From NCBI GenBank assembly GCA_028023455.1, contig JAQFVV010006255.1, forward strand, positions 6,430,501 through 6,494,500: DNA of 64,000 nucleotides. Direction: 5' to 3'. The position numbers and the translations under genes were made by a program. Below the pieces are notes generated by a model, which ran no database searches, was not told the DNA's origin, and worked only from the letters and a program-made list of their open reading frames with translations. Positions 49,836-61,540 of this stretch are shown here, one piece after another. Each line of letters starts with the position of its first letter. Position 1 is the stretch's first letter. Origin of the DNA: Epiperipatus broadwayi. Taxonomy: Eukaryota > Onychophora > Udeonychophora > Euonychophora > Peripatidae.

Positions 49836-49849
49836 ATCCAGTAGCATAA

Positions 49850-51105
49850 AACTTAATCTTAAATATTATATATATTCATATTTAATATAAACTAGTGAGC
49901 AATATATATAGCAACTAAATATATAAATCACAATATGCTTTAATTTTTTAAAACATTAAATATTAAATACTTGCAATTTCGTGTTCTTGGGTTTTTTTTC
50001 CCTATTCTGTTATATAATCATAGTTCTAAATATTATCTTACTTTGGAGAAATATAGTTCTCATTAATTCTGGCTCATTCACATTATTTTACTCGGTGTAA
50101 TTTGAAAAATTGTCCTTCAAAAAAATATATAAAAAGCTATTAATTAGCTCAGATTAATCCAAGACATAATTTTGTCATGCAACATTTCAAATGATTATTT
50201 TTTTAGCTACTCATCTCAAAAATCTTTCACCCAATAACAAAAGTATGGTTGGAAAAAGTAAATTTCACATGAAATCCTAAATAACTTTTTCAATATTGAA
50301 CAATAAAGCAACTGATTTCCAAATGTTAATGGAGACTCACTAGAAGATTCAAAAGCAAAATATAAATTGTCTTCTGGGTAAAAGTTTAAGTCCTGCCAAA
50401 CATTATACATTATAATGTTGAATTTTTAAACTTGCATACTAAATGTGTAAATATTTGAAAGTATAGATGATATAGTGAGAATTTAGCTTCATTTAAAAGC
50501 ATATTACTTCAATATTAATTAATACTTTATTGATAATTCTTAATTATCAGTGAATATTGATAAATAATAATTATCCAAAAAAAAATGTTTTTAAAATTAT
50601 GTGTAATATATATGATAATAAAAATATAAATTTAAAAAAAAAAAGAATAAAGAAATAATCCTTAACAAGGTCAATATATAAGAATGAATTTATAATATAA
50701 TGATGTAAATAAAAGATAATAACAGGTGGTTCATACAATAATAAAGTGAATTGAAGAATTTTAAATAAGTTACTTCAATATTATTTCTAATATATATATA
50801 ATGTGGATTTTTCATTGATGCAATTAAACAATTAAAAATAAATATTGTATAATTGTACTTATTTAAATTTTGGTATGTTATAATAATTTTAAAATTATAA
50901 AAAGTCAAATGCAGTGATGTTTATCAGTTGTGTTCTATTTTTATTTGAAAAATTTTAAAGAATGTAGTACAAAATGATTAAAAATCATATAATATAAAAA
51001 GTAAAAAGAAGCAGTAAAAATTAATAAATCTTATTTTATAATTTTAAAAATGTGCTTCTAAATCATTATCTAAATAAGTGTATTTATTAAAAATTAACTG
51101 TATTA
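49850..51105. other. AT-rich DNA, no gene recognised
   Basis: Frequent stops in all frames. Frames at 50216-50410 and 50690-50908 have no conserved feature. Confidence 0.5.
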
Positions 51106-51107
51106 TT

Positions 51108-51265
51108 AAGATAGTTTTCTGGCAACATCAAAAGGCAAAGGTTATCTCTGTTTACATAGATATAATATCCTTATTTCTATTCTTTATTAGAATAACAATC
51201 CATAGCATATATAAGTGATTTAACACGCTGAAGAGGAAGCTGTCAGTAGTAACAAAAACAGTTAA
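51108..51265 (-). repeat. Dispersed repeat family R, longest copy
   Basis: Contains both parts of the family. On the minus strand the outer part matches 47712-47780 (AGCGTGTTAAATCACTT) and the inner part matches 32760-32875 (AACAGAGATAACCTTTGCCT). Total about 155 bases. This shows that the other two are fragments of one element. Confidence 0.72.
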
Positions 51266-51269
51266 ATTA

Positions 51270-52945
51270 AATTAATATTTAATTCAACATATATATATAC
51301 ACACACAAATATGCATTTTCATATTGTAGTTAAATAAACACTGAGTTCATTTCTTGTTACATAGCATTATTATGAATGTCTTTACTATTTACAAAAAAAT
51401 AATACAGTACATTTTTTATTTATATTAAGCAATTTTTTATGAGAGTATATGATAAGAAATTCATTGATTCAAAAGAATCTGTTTGACAAATAGATTTTAA
51501 AATCAATTCCTTGAAAAATATTTGTTTTCAACGATAAGACACTTTTCCAACAAAATACTTAAGAAAAAATTACAATTTATTTAAGAAGAGATTTTTATTT
51601 ATTTATTTTTATAGGTTATTGTAACACTTATTTTATATTGAATAATAAATTAACAATCTCTAAAACAAATTCGATTTATTTATATATTTTTGAATGTATG
51701 TTCAAGTATGTGTATAACATAATTCTGACAGTTAAGATATTTATGTATCCATTCATTGTTACTATAGTAATTACAACTTTTTGCAATATTTTCTAACTGG
51801 TTGTAAAGATTTGACAGATTGTTTAAATAAATCATACATTTAATTAAAATAGTTAATTTTAAAAAAATTTACATCAATTAATTTGAAGTCATTTTTTTTA
51901 CTTTTGAATGTAAACGCTGTATATTGTTAATTCATAGAATAAAATAGCTAACATTATATATAGAGTTTGAATTATTAAATTATTATAATTTTCAGAGATG
52001 TTTATAATAATATCACACGAATAATCAATAACATTGCTATTCTTATGGTATCAAAAAAATTTTAAAACCCAATGCAATATCTTGCAGGATAAACAGTAAT
52101 TTTAAAACACAATAAACTAGCAAATATAATATTTACAATTTCTTACTATAAAAATAATAAATTACTTATTTCCAAAATTAATTTTTGAATTCCACTATTA
52201 CTTTAATTACACCAGACTATTTATTATTTTGTTATGAATAGTTTTGAAATCAAAAATAAATATCGGGAAAAGTTATGGAGACTTCTTTATTAATATTAAT
52301 AATAGTTGTTTTATTATCATCATGATTTAATATGCTGATGTATGCTCAATAATTACTGATTAGTCTAATTACTCTAATTTAATGCTAGTTTTTTTCTCTT
52401 CTTATACATCCCTGTTGGAATCACATGATTAACCCTAAAAAAAAAAGGTTTGCAAAATTTCTCAGCAGAGGGCGAAAAACGCAAATACAATACCTCGACT
52501 TCCGGTCTGAGAAAGTTTCAGAATAATTTACAACAGTTTAATTTATTCTAAGTTTTAAAAATGTTGTAGAATTGCCAAGTATTTCAGAAATGTTAAAAAA
52601 ATTTAAAATGAGTTTAATATTATACTTCAGTAAATTTTTCCCAAGCAATAGCAATTATAGATTAATTTGCTGAGATTTTTTTAAAAATCATCTTATGCAC
52701 TGATACTTTTGTTAAATTCTACTTTTAAAAATATTGCTTCCGATTGAAGAGAACAAATTTTATCTACACAATAAAGTAATACACTAAGATTTACCTTCTT
52801 CTAAATGTAATAATGATAAAACTCATAAAACACCACATGACTCCCACTAACACAATATTTTTAGGCAGCAAATCTATTTCTTCTATTACTGATACTATCT
52901 AGTGTAAACTAAGTAAGAAAGCCATCGACTAAAAATTAGCCTGAG
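51270..52945. other. AT-rich DNA with a local CpG patch
   Basis: No gene recognised. At 52471-52511 the sequence GAGGGCGAAAAACGC and CCTCGACTTCCGGTC holds several CpGs in a window where CpG is scarce. It includes ACTTCCGG, an ETS-factor-like site. Whether it is a promoter is unknown. Confidence 0.4.
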
Positions 52946-52997
52946 CATATAAAATAGGACATTTATTTTATATAGTGCTATGTTTTTATAAACTGTA

Positions 52998-53395
52998 ATA
53001 TTAATAAACCAATAAGCTAATGCACATGCGCTGTGTAGATTTAACTATATAAATGAATATTCTCATTTTCCAAACCCAAGATAAAGTCTTTGTGAAAAGA
53101 TAGGATGAATCCATCTATCTATTCAACCCAAATGTTTGTGTATGGGAAAATCTTAAGTATTTGGAAATGAGAGTGTGAAGATGTTACTTGATCATTTTAA
53201 ATTACTTTTTACTATGCCTCTCATTTCCAAATACTTAAGATTTTCCCATACATTAACGTTTGGGTCAAAAAGGTAGATGGATTCATCCTATCTTTTCACA
53301 AAGACTTTATCTTGTGTTTGGAAAGTGAGAGTTTTCATTTATATAGTTAAATCTACAAAGAACACATGCATTAGTTTATTGGCTTATTAATATTA
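52998..53395. mobile_element. Fold-back element family F3, about 176-bp arms
   Basis: Bases 52998-53173 pair with 53218-53395. Paired pieces include GATAAAGTCTTTGTGAAAAG, CTTAAGTATTTGGAAATGAG and TAAGCTAATGCACATG. The 44-base loop contains GAAGATGTTACTTGATCATT. The same sequence (with TATAAACTGTAATA to the left, at 52988) forms the large palindrome at 61596-62450. Confidence 0.88.
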
Positions 53396-53399
53396 GTGA

Positions 53400-53745
53400 G
53401 CATATGAATAAAACACTACTGGATAGGAATTTATTAAGCAGTTTTATTCTGGCAACTGGATTACTCAAGCATATATTAAATGACAAAAGTGGAATAAAAG
53501 AAATGGTATTCGTCAAGGAGCAGCTATATCCCACTGGATGGCGCTGTTTACGCACTAAAACACATAAAAATGCTGTTTCCACAGCCGACACTACGAACCT
53601 GCATATTCTATAATACAACTTTTTTGTTGTGCTACAGATTGCAGGCCGCTATGTCGAGTCGCAGAACAGCATGTATGTTTTACGCAGCAAATACATTTTC
53701 CGAATTCGCACAGTTTATAAAATGGTTACGGCTTGGGGAGAGGGT
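53400..53745 (-). repeat. Dispersed repeat, copy near 53.5 kb
   Basis: On the minus strand this contains GCCTGCAATCTGTAGCACAA, TTTTTATGTGTTTTAGTGCG and GCGCCATCCAGTGGGATATA in order. The plus strand at 58929-59165 has GCTTGCAATGTGTAGTACAA, TTTTTATGTGTTTTAGCATG and CACCATCATGTGGCAT in the same order. Short frames on both strands here (for example 53404-53613) are not genes. The GCGCCATCCAGTGGGATA part is also found inverted at 54621-54680. Confidence 0.65.
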
Positions 53746-54146
53746 GTGTTTTTTTGAATTGGATGGAAATGTTGTTTTCATTGCATTTTTTTAATTTTAA
53801 AGTATTGAAATGTTCACATTTTGTAAAGTAATAATTAACAGATTTTTTACACCATAGTGTATTGAAGTTTTAATGATGAGATATATGTATAAAGTTATTT
53901 TGAATTAGGTAACGAGTCAAGTAACGTACTGTTCATAACATTCCACGAGACCAAGAAATTGTAATGTGTGTATATTTTTGAAATAAAAAAGAGCGTTAAC
54001 ACAAAAATATCCCGTAAGAAAAGTACAATTGTACGTGTTTTTTTTAAATGTCATAAAAAACCTGTATTAAATATTTTATTATATATATTTGTCGTTGTTT
54101 AAAAAAGTTTTAGTTTCTTTCTTTTCTCTGACTACTGTTATACTTT

Positions 54147-54257
54147 GTTGAATGTAGTTTACATTTATAGTTATCATTTATTTTATAGATGTTAGTAAAA
54201 AATAATATTTACAAAAATATGATTTTGATATTTTTTATTTTAACATTACAAACAACA
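54147..54257 (+). repeat. Left direct flank of the telomere-like array
   Basis: TTACATTTATAGTTATCATT through AAAAAATAATATTTA to ATTTTTATTTTAACATTACAAA recurs in the same order at 54455-54575. Identity is moderate (A/T-rich), but the order and the non-A/T anchors GTTA and CATTACAAA support a true duplication. Confidence 0.55.
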
Positions 54258-54261
54258 GAAA

Positions 54262-54370
54262 AATAACCCTAAAACTAACCCTAAAGCTAACCCTAATCCT
54301 AACCCTAAAACTAACCCTAATCCTAACCCTAAAACTAACCCTAATCCTAACCATAAAACTAACCCTAAAT
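54262..54370. repeat. 12-bp telomere-like tandem array
   Basis: About nine 12-base units, mostly alternating AACCCTAAAACT and AACCCTAATCCT, with one AACCATAAAACT. The CCCTAA core is the animal telomere hexamer, but the unit is 12 bases and so this is not a pure telomere tract. It sits between duplicated flanks and inside inverted repeats, so it looks like part of an element or minisatellite rather than a chromosome end. Confidence 0.93.
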
Positions 54371-54454
54371 GTAAGTGTAACAAGTTTTACTTTTAGTTCT
54401 CATTCTATTGGAAATAAAAACTAGCGGTAAACAAATTATAATTTGTTTATTTTA

Positions 54455-54575
54455 TTTTACATTTATTATTATCATTTAATTTGTATACGTTAATAAAAAA
54501 TAATATTTAAAATTAAGTAATATTTAAAAAGGACGATTTTCTTTTGTTTTTATTTTCGCATTACAAAAAACACAT
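54455..54575 (+). repeat. Right direct flank of the telomere-like array
   Basis: Partner of 54147-54257. The distance between the two copies is about 310 bases, so the array plus one flank could be one unit of a larger tandem repeat seen here 1.4 times. Confidence 0.55.
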
Positions 54576-54620
54576 CAAAATGATTACAATTAACAGCCCG
54601 GGAATGATCATATTTTATAG

Positions 54621-54680
54621 TTTAAGCATGAAAACTGTGCCATCGAGGGGGATATAGTAGCTATTCTACGACAACCAAAG
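54621..54680 (+). repeat. Inverted copy of the 53.5 kb repeat core
   Basis: TGTGCCATCGAGGGGGATAT then AGCTATTCTACGACAACC aligns with the minus-strand reading of 53500-53555 (GCGCCATCCAGTGGGATATA, then GCTCCTTGACGAATACC). The pair brackets 53.5-54.7 kb as inverted repeats. Confidence 0.6.
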
Positions 54681-54689
54681 AAATATACT

Positions 54690-55278
54690 TGTTATTTAAA
54701 ATATAATTATAATGAGAGTGGATGGATAATTATTTATTCTATATTTACAAACTATTGAATGAAATTCCACTATTTCATATTAAAGCAAAATCTAAAAAAA
54801 TATTTTGTATTTCAATTAGGAACTTAATCCTGTGATGATTAAATGATTAACAAATTGATTTAATTTAGAAAGTTTATGAAGTCAAATCATGAAAGTCTAA
54901 TCATCATATTATAAAAAATTAGAGTATTTAAACTCAACTGGTATAAATTCTTGTTTTTCACAATGTTCATTGTACAAATTTGATATAAGATACCTGAAAG
55001 GAAGTCCATGATAACTGCATCCTGTTATTTATAAAAAACCTTATTATATTTAAAATCAATATTAATCCAGTATTCTAACAATTACATTATGTCAGATTAA
55101 GGATATATTAGATTAATGTTGTCAATAGTAGATAGTTGAATAAGTAAAGATGCCACATTTGAAATGAATTTTATCAATTACATTATAGAATAAGATTAGC
55201 TGATGAAATTATTAAATAATTGGCCAAGGTATTTAGATAATTTATAAAATGGTAAATCAAAAATGCCTTCTTTAAATC
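54690..55278. other. AT-rich DNA, no gene recognised
   Basis: Frequent stops in all frames and no repeat recognised. Confidence 0.5.
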
Positions 55279-55288
55279 AAAAGCTCTT

Positions 55289-55394
55289 GTCAAGCATTAG
55301 TGGTTGAGTGGTCTCACAGCTGCCTTACAAGCAATTGTCCCAAGTTTGCAGGTTCACTTCCTGGCCGATGCTTTGACACATGAAAAAAAAAAAA
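55289..55394 (+). mobile_element. tRNA-derived SINE, family 1 copy 4
   Basis: TGTCAAGCATTAGTGGTTGA, a B-box-like AGGTTCACTTCCT and the ending GGCCGATGCTTTGACACATG align with the other family 1 copies. An A-run of about 12 follows. AAAAGCTCTT before it and AAAAGCATATCTT after it are a diverged target duplication. Confidence 0.82.
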
Positions 55395-55399
55395 GCATA

Positions 55400-55860
55400 T
55401 CTTCTTAAGAATCTTAGAAAAGTTATAATTAATAAAACAAATTATTAATTAGTAGCTCTCTGGTAGAGACTGCAAAGACGGTTTAAATTATTAGTTAACA
55501 AAAAAATGTGTTAGAAGTGAAATAGCTTGTATTTAAAAATTGATACCATATTCAGAGGAGCTGTGATTTATGATATGACATTACACAACTTTAATAATAT
55601 GCTAGCCAAAAACAAATGTAAATAAATATAAATTTAAACAAATAATAAAAATAATGAAATTTATGAACTTATTAAATTTTAAGAATTTGGTACAGTAGCA
55701 GGCTTTTTTTCCCGTACTAAATATCATGTTCTCAAATGTGAATTTATGTGCTATAATCACCTTTTCTTCACCATTTAAATATTATATCTATTCAGTTTTA
55801 TACCAAAGTTAAAAGCACATGTACTGATTTTTTTTCTTCAAAGAGTTTTATTCTGTGTAT
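55400..55860. other. AT-rich DNA between the SINE and the next hairpin
   Basis: A less biased patch at 55445-55490 includes AGAGACTGCAAAGACGG but no family is recognised. Confidence 0.45.
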
Positions 55861-55863
55861 ATT

Positions 55864-56008
55864 ATATATAGAGTACTAAAAATACACACTCTTATCAAGC
55901 TTTTAAAATACTCTCAACCCCAGACCGCGGTTTCTGCATCTAGCGATCTGGGGTTGACGGTATTTTAAAAGCTTGATAAGAGTGTGTATTTTTAGTACTC
56001 TATATATA
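55864..56008. mobile_element. Hairpin element, about 61-bp arms with GC-rich tip
   Basis: Bases 55864-55924 pair with 55947-56008 with few mismatches (for example CTCTCAACC against CCGTCAACC). The loop plus inner arm is CCGCGGTTTCTGCATCTAGC, much richer in GC than any nearby DNA. The arms share TACTAAAAATACACACTCTT. The minus-strand frame at 55903-56121 is a by-product. Confidence 0.88.
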
Positions 56009-56009
56009 A

Positions 56010-57146
56010 CATTTGTAAATACGAGCTTTATTAAAATTAGGTCATATGACATCTGACTTGATTTTTTATCAATTTTATTCTGTGTATCTTTAGTAAAATA
56101 TTGTATTTTTTTTAGAATCATGAGTGAAAATTAAAAAAAAAAAACATCATAAAATACTTTGTTAAATGACAAAATGCAAATTATTGATTTAGTAAAAAAA
56201 AAAAAATCATATTCAGAAATAGGTCATATGAATCAAAAAAAAAAAAAATCTTCTATTAGAGGAATTATAAAGAGGGAGAAGTTCTGTATATATATGCTTT
56301 TTCAGTTCATTATTAATAACTATATTATTATATTATTTTTTTAAATTTTGTTTGTATTGTAAATATAATTTTAATTATATACAATACACACACTATGCAC
56401 ATACAGCATCTGTTATATATATTTGTGTATGCATATTGAAATGTACTGTATTGTAAATAATATACATTCTATTCACATTGTTTATTAACAATAGATAAGC
56501 TATTACATACTATTTTTATTATATGCAATGAGAGTTTGGAACAAAATATAGTATAGTTTGCAGCCCTACTATAGATTGAAACAACAAAACATGGAAAATT
56601 AAATATAAACATATATGTTTTTATGATTCTGATTGTTTAGAAATAAATGAATTTTTTATGGGTGCAATTTATATTTATAATTGAAATATATTTTTAAGTT
56701 GATAAGTTCTTTAAATTTCCTAAATCTTATTTTAATACTTAAGTGTAGTACTCTATGGAAAGTAGTATGGGAGTTTGCTATCTGTTTTATTGGATTCGTT
56801 TATTACTAAAAATTTTGCTATTCAATAATAGTAGTATTATGAATTTGTAATTATTTTTATTTCGAAAAAGTAGTTTTAATTAAAATTATTACAATTTGAG
56901 ATTCTTTATAAGTAGTTATTACTCATATAGTTTTATAATGTAAAAATAACTCTATAACCTGTTTTTTTAAAAGAACGTGATGTTTAGCACAAAAGTGATG
57001 GAATAAACGCATCAAATCTATTCAATTGATTAAGCTGCCTTTTTTTACTTTTCTCAGTGGAGAAATGATTCATAAACTATTAGCTTTAGAGTCTACTATT
57101 CTACTACTGCACTAAATAACAAAGTGCAAAGTAATTGTATAATCAT
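56010..57146. other. AT-rich DNA, no gene recognised
   Basis: A-runs at 56130-56250 give K-rich frames, which are not genes. The remainder has no recognised repeat. Confidence 0.5.
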
Positions 57147-57525
57147 ATGCTTAGGAGATAAACAGAGCAAAACCCTCCATACAGTATTGCCACCTGTGCT
57201 AAACAGAGTAATCAATGGATGCCAGAAGGCTTGTGTATAAAATCCCTATCTAATGCCTACTCATCCAATATACCCAGACTAGTTTCTGGCTTGTGGCCTT
57301 CGTCAGTGAGGAGCTTTGGATCTGAGAGCACTGCACACAAGCCAGAAACTAGTCTGGGGATATTGGATGAGTAGGCATTTGATAGGGATTTTATGCACAA
57401 GCCTTCTGGCATCCATTGATTACTCTGTTTAGCACAGGTGGCAGTACTGTATGGAGAGTTTTGCTCTGTTTATCAACAATTAATGTGCTAGTATAGAAAA
57501 TGTGATCATGTGATGCTTAGGAGAT
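57147..57525. mobile_element. Fold-back element family F2 with 13-bp flanking repeat
   Basis: Arms 57157-57295 and 57336-57474 (139 bases each) differ at about five positions by hand count. The spacer, about 40 bases, has CCTTCGTCAGTGAGGAGC. A perfect direct repeat ATGCTTAGGAGAT lies at 57147-57159 and 57513-57525. It encloses the palindrome plus a 38-base right tail. Long arms with a 13-bp duplication fit target-primed insertion or an unusual fold-back element. A half copy is at 29217-29440. Confidence 0.9.
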
Positions 57526-57529
57526 CATA

Positions 57530-58925
57530 TGGCATTCATGCATGTAAGATGAATGTTGATCAAAGTAATATATTTTTAATTTCTTCAGTTGTTATCAATT
57601 CAAGAATCTAGCTCTAGAATGTGGTACTTTACCATTATCCTATTCTTATTATTACTGTATCACAGAATTCATATGAAATATTGAGGAGTATTTGGTTCAG
57701 GAATGAATCTAGATTTTTTTCTTACTGTTGTACTAAATCATCATTTATCTATGTGTACATGTATCTGTATTACTTAATATGTTTGAAAAATCTCAACAAG
57801 ATACTACATATGAAGTTGATATAAATTAGCACAATTCATAATTAAATGTTTACACTCTTTCATACATTGTGAACTATTGAAAGATTAAGAATGAAAAACT
57901 AGTAATCTTGAAATCAAATATTCTTTCATCATCTGGGTTATACTTGAAATATATCTTCTTACTTCATACTTTGAAAATAAACAATTTTTATTTAGAGATA
58001 ATTAAAAAATATTGATATTATTTTTATATATTTAAGGTTCATCATCACTTTTTATAAATACTCAAATTGTTTAGAAATGTATGGAATTTATATTTAAAAA
58101 GATGTTCCAGATTCAATGATTTTCTGAGTGTTTATAAAAAATGAGATGGAACCATAAATAGATCAAATAATATATATTGTAAAGGAAAATAATAAAGACT
58201 GCCAAAATGTACAGGTAAAATAAATGCTGCTCACTGAATAGTTTGCATATTTGGGTAATCATGAATATAATAGAAAATATTATAATTGAGCAGAGCTAGC
58301 TGGTATGGAGGTACTTCATAGAGTTGGGCAACCACATATAATAAATAAAATTGTGAACCAAATGATTTTCTCCACTTATGCATTAAATATTGGGGCAATC
58401 TAAATATACTACACAAATGTTGTACTTAAGCTACTAAAATTATAACTAATAAATAGACAAATAAATATGTTGATCTTGATCTATAAATGATTCTATGGCA
58501 GTTTAGATTTATATTCACAATGGACTTATGAATGTAAGGTGCCAATGGTCCACAATCAGCAAAGAAGTATGCATCAACAAATTTCACACTTATTATGGTT
58601 TCTTTTTTGGTATAAATAAATTTAAAAAACCAGCTGCTCGTGGCTACAGTAATATATCAGACATATCGCTTGAATAGACTGGCTAATTGTGAAAATCAAA
58701 CAATGTTTAGGTTTTTCTGCACCATGTTCTTTGTCTCATTGAGGTTATTGAGAATACATTATTCGACATGTTCCCTCCTTCAAAGTATTGTTCAGACATA
58801 CCCTTTGACAAGGTTTTGCACCTTAAAACTTGACTACAGAAATGTGTAAACCCTCCGATAATTATTGCTTGGTCCAATAAAAAAAATTAAACTTTATTTA
58901 CAATTAACGATTTATACATAATTGT
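57530..58925. other. No gene recognised; part is less AT-rich
   Basis: 58490-58860 is richer in GC than average, with ATTGTTCAGACATACCCTTT and similar pieces, and resembles an old element of unknown type. Frames at 58231-58416 and 58640-58849 show no domain. Confidence 0.45.
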
Positions 58926-58928
58926 AAG

Positions 58929-59165
58929 GCACACACCCTCACATGACACCATAAAAAAGTATGAAGTGTATGAATTCACAGAAATAATTTACTACGATGC
59001 GATTACACAGCTTGCAATGTGTAGTACAACAGAATTGTTGTATACATGTAACACATGGCCATGAAAATACATTTTGCCATGTAAATGGCATTTTTATGTG
59101 TTTTAGCATGTAAATCACACCATCATGTGGCATGTGTCTTATCAACTATTACCCTATTATTTATT
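58929..59165 (+). repeat. Dispersed repeat, copy near 59 kb
   Basis: Partner of 53400-53745 in inverted orientation. It shares CACACCCTC at its start, GCTTGCAATGTGTAGTACAA, AATTGTTGTATA and TTTTTATGTGTTTTAGCATG. CACCCTCACAT and GCCATGTAAATGGCAT also occur in this order at 1160-1328, which links it to the repeat at the window start. Confidence 0.65.
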
Positions 59166-59169
59166 TTAT

Positions 59170-61230
59170 ACTTATTTAATTTTATTCAAGACATATTTGG
59201 CATTAGTTATTATTTATTGTCTTTCACATCTGTTAGCTATAATATTTTACTTAAAGATAGTAGTAGCTTAATCTCAATCTATTTTAGGAATTATTTATGC
59301 TATTGTATGTAGAGATGTAGCATTATTTTCATCTTATATTTATTGTCCTATAGTATGCACATATGCGTATAATTTGGAGATAGTAGCTTAACCTCTCTAT
59401 TTTAAGGCAATCCCCATTTAATATTTTGTCCCTGACATGGTTCTTTTCTTATTAGTCCTCATAAGTATTTGCATTTTTATGAATTATGACATCATACTTT
59501 TTACTTTGCCTTTTTCAGTTATTTGTAGATGGATTTTTTTTATTGTTAATGATGTTGTAAAGCATGTGTAATAATTTCACATCTTTACAAGCTAATATTA
59601 TTATTGAGTATGTTAAATATTCATAAAAGGGATACTACTTATATAAGTTATTATTATTGCATGAATGCATTTATGAGTGAGAATTTTTTTGTTAATTCAG
59701 CAATAGAAAGTTTATTTTAATCTACTGAATTATTTTGTTTATTCCAATTGAATTTAAATTTCTTTTATAAAACATGATGTAAATTTTGATTCTTCTGTCA
59801 TAAATTTTGAGAAAGTAATGTTTGTAAAGGTCTTCGGCTATGTGGGCTCAGGATACATTTGGTATTTGTGATTTTGTATTTGTTTTTGGAAAATAAATAC
59901 TTGTTTTTGTTATTTAAGAAATTTCTCATAGTAATTTATTTACATCATTCCACTTATCAACTAGAAATCATTCTCCATATTAACCAAAAAATCCTAACTA
60001 ATCATATGAAATATTAGTAGACTATTTTAAGCATTTTTGTCATAAGAGTGCATGAATATTGAAGCTAATAATATTTACTTTATTGAATTGTATTGGAATA
60101 TTATAATTATACTTAAGTAAAATATATTTACTCAATAAAGAGTTATAATTTATCACTTTGGATCACTTCAGTCAATTTTATTTTGTTTATTTAAAGATCA
60201 GTGTGTTCATTTATTATAAAAACTATTTTCCATATTAAATCAACAATATTATTCTATGATAAAGTAAAATTGTAGAACTTAATTCAAATTTAGATGTTTA
60301 AGGAGATTTATTTTGTGGTATTTAGAATGGCTATAAAATCCCTTATCCATTTTTAATATCTGAATGGCACCCTATATTATTATTTAATTTATTCCAAATT
60401 AAAGTATTTGTTTGTTTTATTTAAATTAATATATTATTGTTATAATAAAACATTAATTTAGGGCTGAGTATTTGTTTTATTTTATCCTAGGATATCATTA
60501 AATGTAGAATAAATCTGAAGAATAAAAAAATAGAAGAATTTATTTTATGATTAAATGAGATCATATTATCCTGAGATCTCTTGATTTGTTTCATGAATCA
60601 GATTATTCAAATTTATCTTGTTAGTGAAGAAATTATTTTCAAAAAGTGAATCATATGTGGCAAAGATTTAAAAGAATATTTTTCAATTTTTTAATACTAA
60701 ATGTAGTAAATTGTTTTATCTGATCATGACAATGAGATACTTAGAAGATGGATAATAAGGATTGTATTTGTAGTAGATGTCTAAAAGAGAAATATTTTAA
60801 TGTAACCCCAGTGGCATCTGCTCATAATATTAAGAGATTATTATTTATGCTAAAATTAGTTTTTTTTTGTATGCTAAAATGAGTTGAGAGGTCTCTAATT
60901 ATATTTTAATGTAATCACTTACCTTTGTATATCTTCTTATTGGAGCATATGACATTTATTGTATAGACCCACTGAACTTAGATATTACATGACATTTTAG
61001 CTTATACATTGTTGTTCCTTTCATTCACTATCTTTAGATTGCAATATCATATTCTTTTATAATTATGATTGTGGTTGTCTGTTTATTTTTAGATTACAAT
61101 TTTGGTGCACAAATGAATGGTTCTCTTCTATCTGCTATTCTTTTTTGGTTACAATATATATATATAATGAAAATTAAATTAGAAGATTATAAAAAAAGGG
61201 AGGGGAGAGAAATTGTAATAAAAACTATTG
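59170..61230. other. AT-rich DNA, no gene recognised
   Basis: T-rich and A-rich tracts and frequent stops in all frames. No recognised repeat. Confidence 0.5.
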
Positions 61231-61233
61231 TTT

Positions 61234-61530
61234 GAAATATAAGCATACTTTATATACCTGGAGTGTAATTATAATTATAGGAGATTTGAACACAGACTTT
61301 AAAACTCACTTCAGATATACATGCACCAATATACATAACCACACACATGTGAAAAAGATAAATGATTACCAATATACATATTTTGATCTGAACCAGCACT
61401 CATCTCGAACAATATTGGTGATCATTTATCTTTTTCACATATGTGTGAGCATGTGCATTGGTGATATGAGATAGTGTGTATAGCTGAAGGAAGCTTGAAA
61501 TTCTGTGTTCAAATCCCCTATAATTACAAA
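61234..61530 (+). mobile_element. Fold-back element family F1, second full copy
   Basis: Arms 61270-61377 and 61412-61529 are complementary, with a deletion in the left arm. The shared start GAAATATAAGCATACTTTAT then ACCTGGAG also begins the 10140-10620 copy, so the family's left boundary lies just outside the arm. The interior is only about 35 bases. The end GTGTTCAAATCCCC is B-box-like. The frame at 61232-61474 is spurious. Confidence 0.85.
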
Positions 61531-61540
61531 AATCATTATT

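Noticed and set aside
53404-53613. 69-codon plus-strand frame and the opposing 80-codon frame as a gene
   Set aside because: They overlap a dispersed repeat copy whose sister at 58929-59165 has no equivalent open frame.
54262-54370. Chromosome end or true telomere
   Set aside because: Only about 109 bases, a 12-base unit rather than pure hexamers, and non-telomeric DNA continues on both sides.
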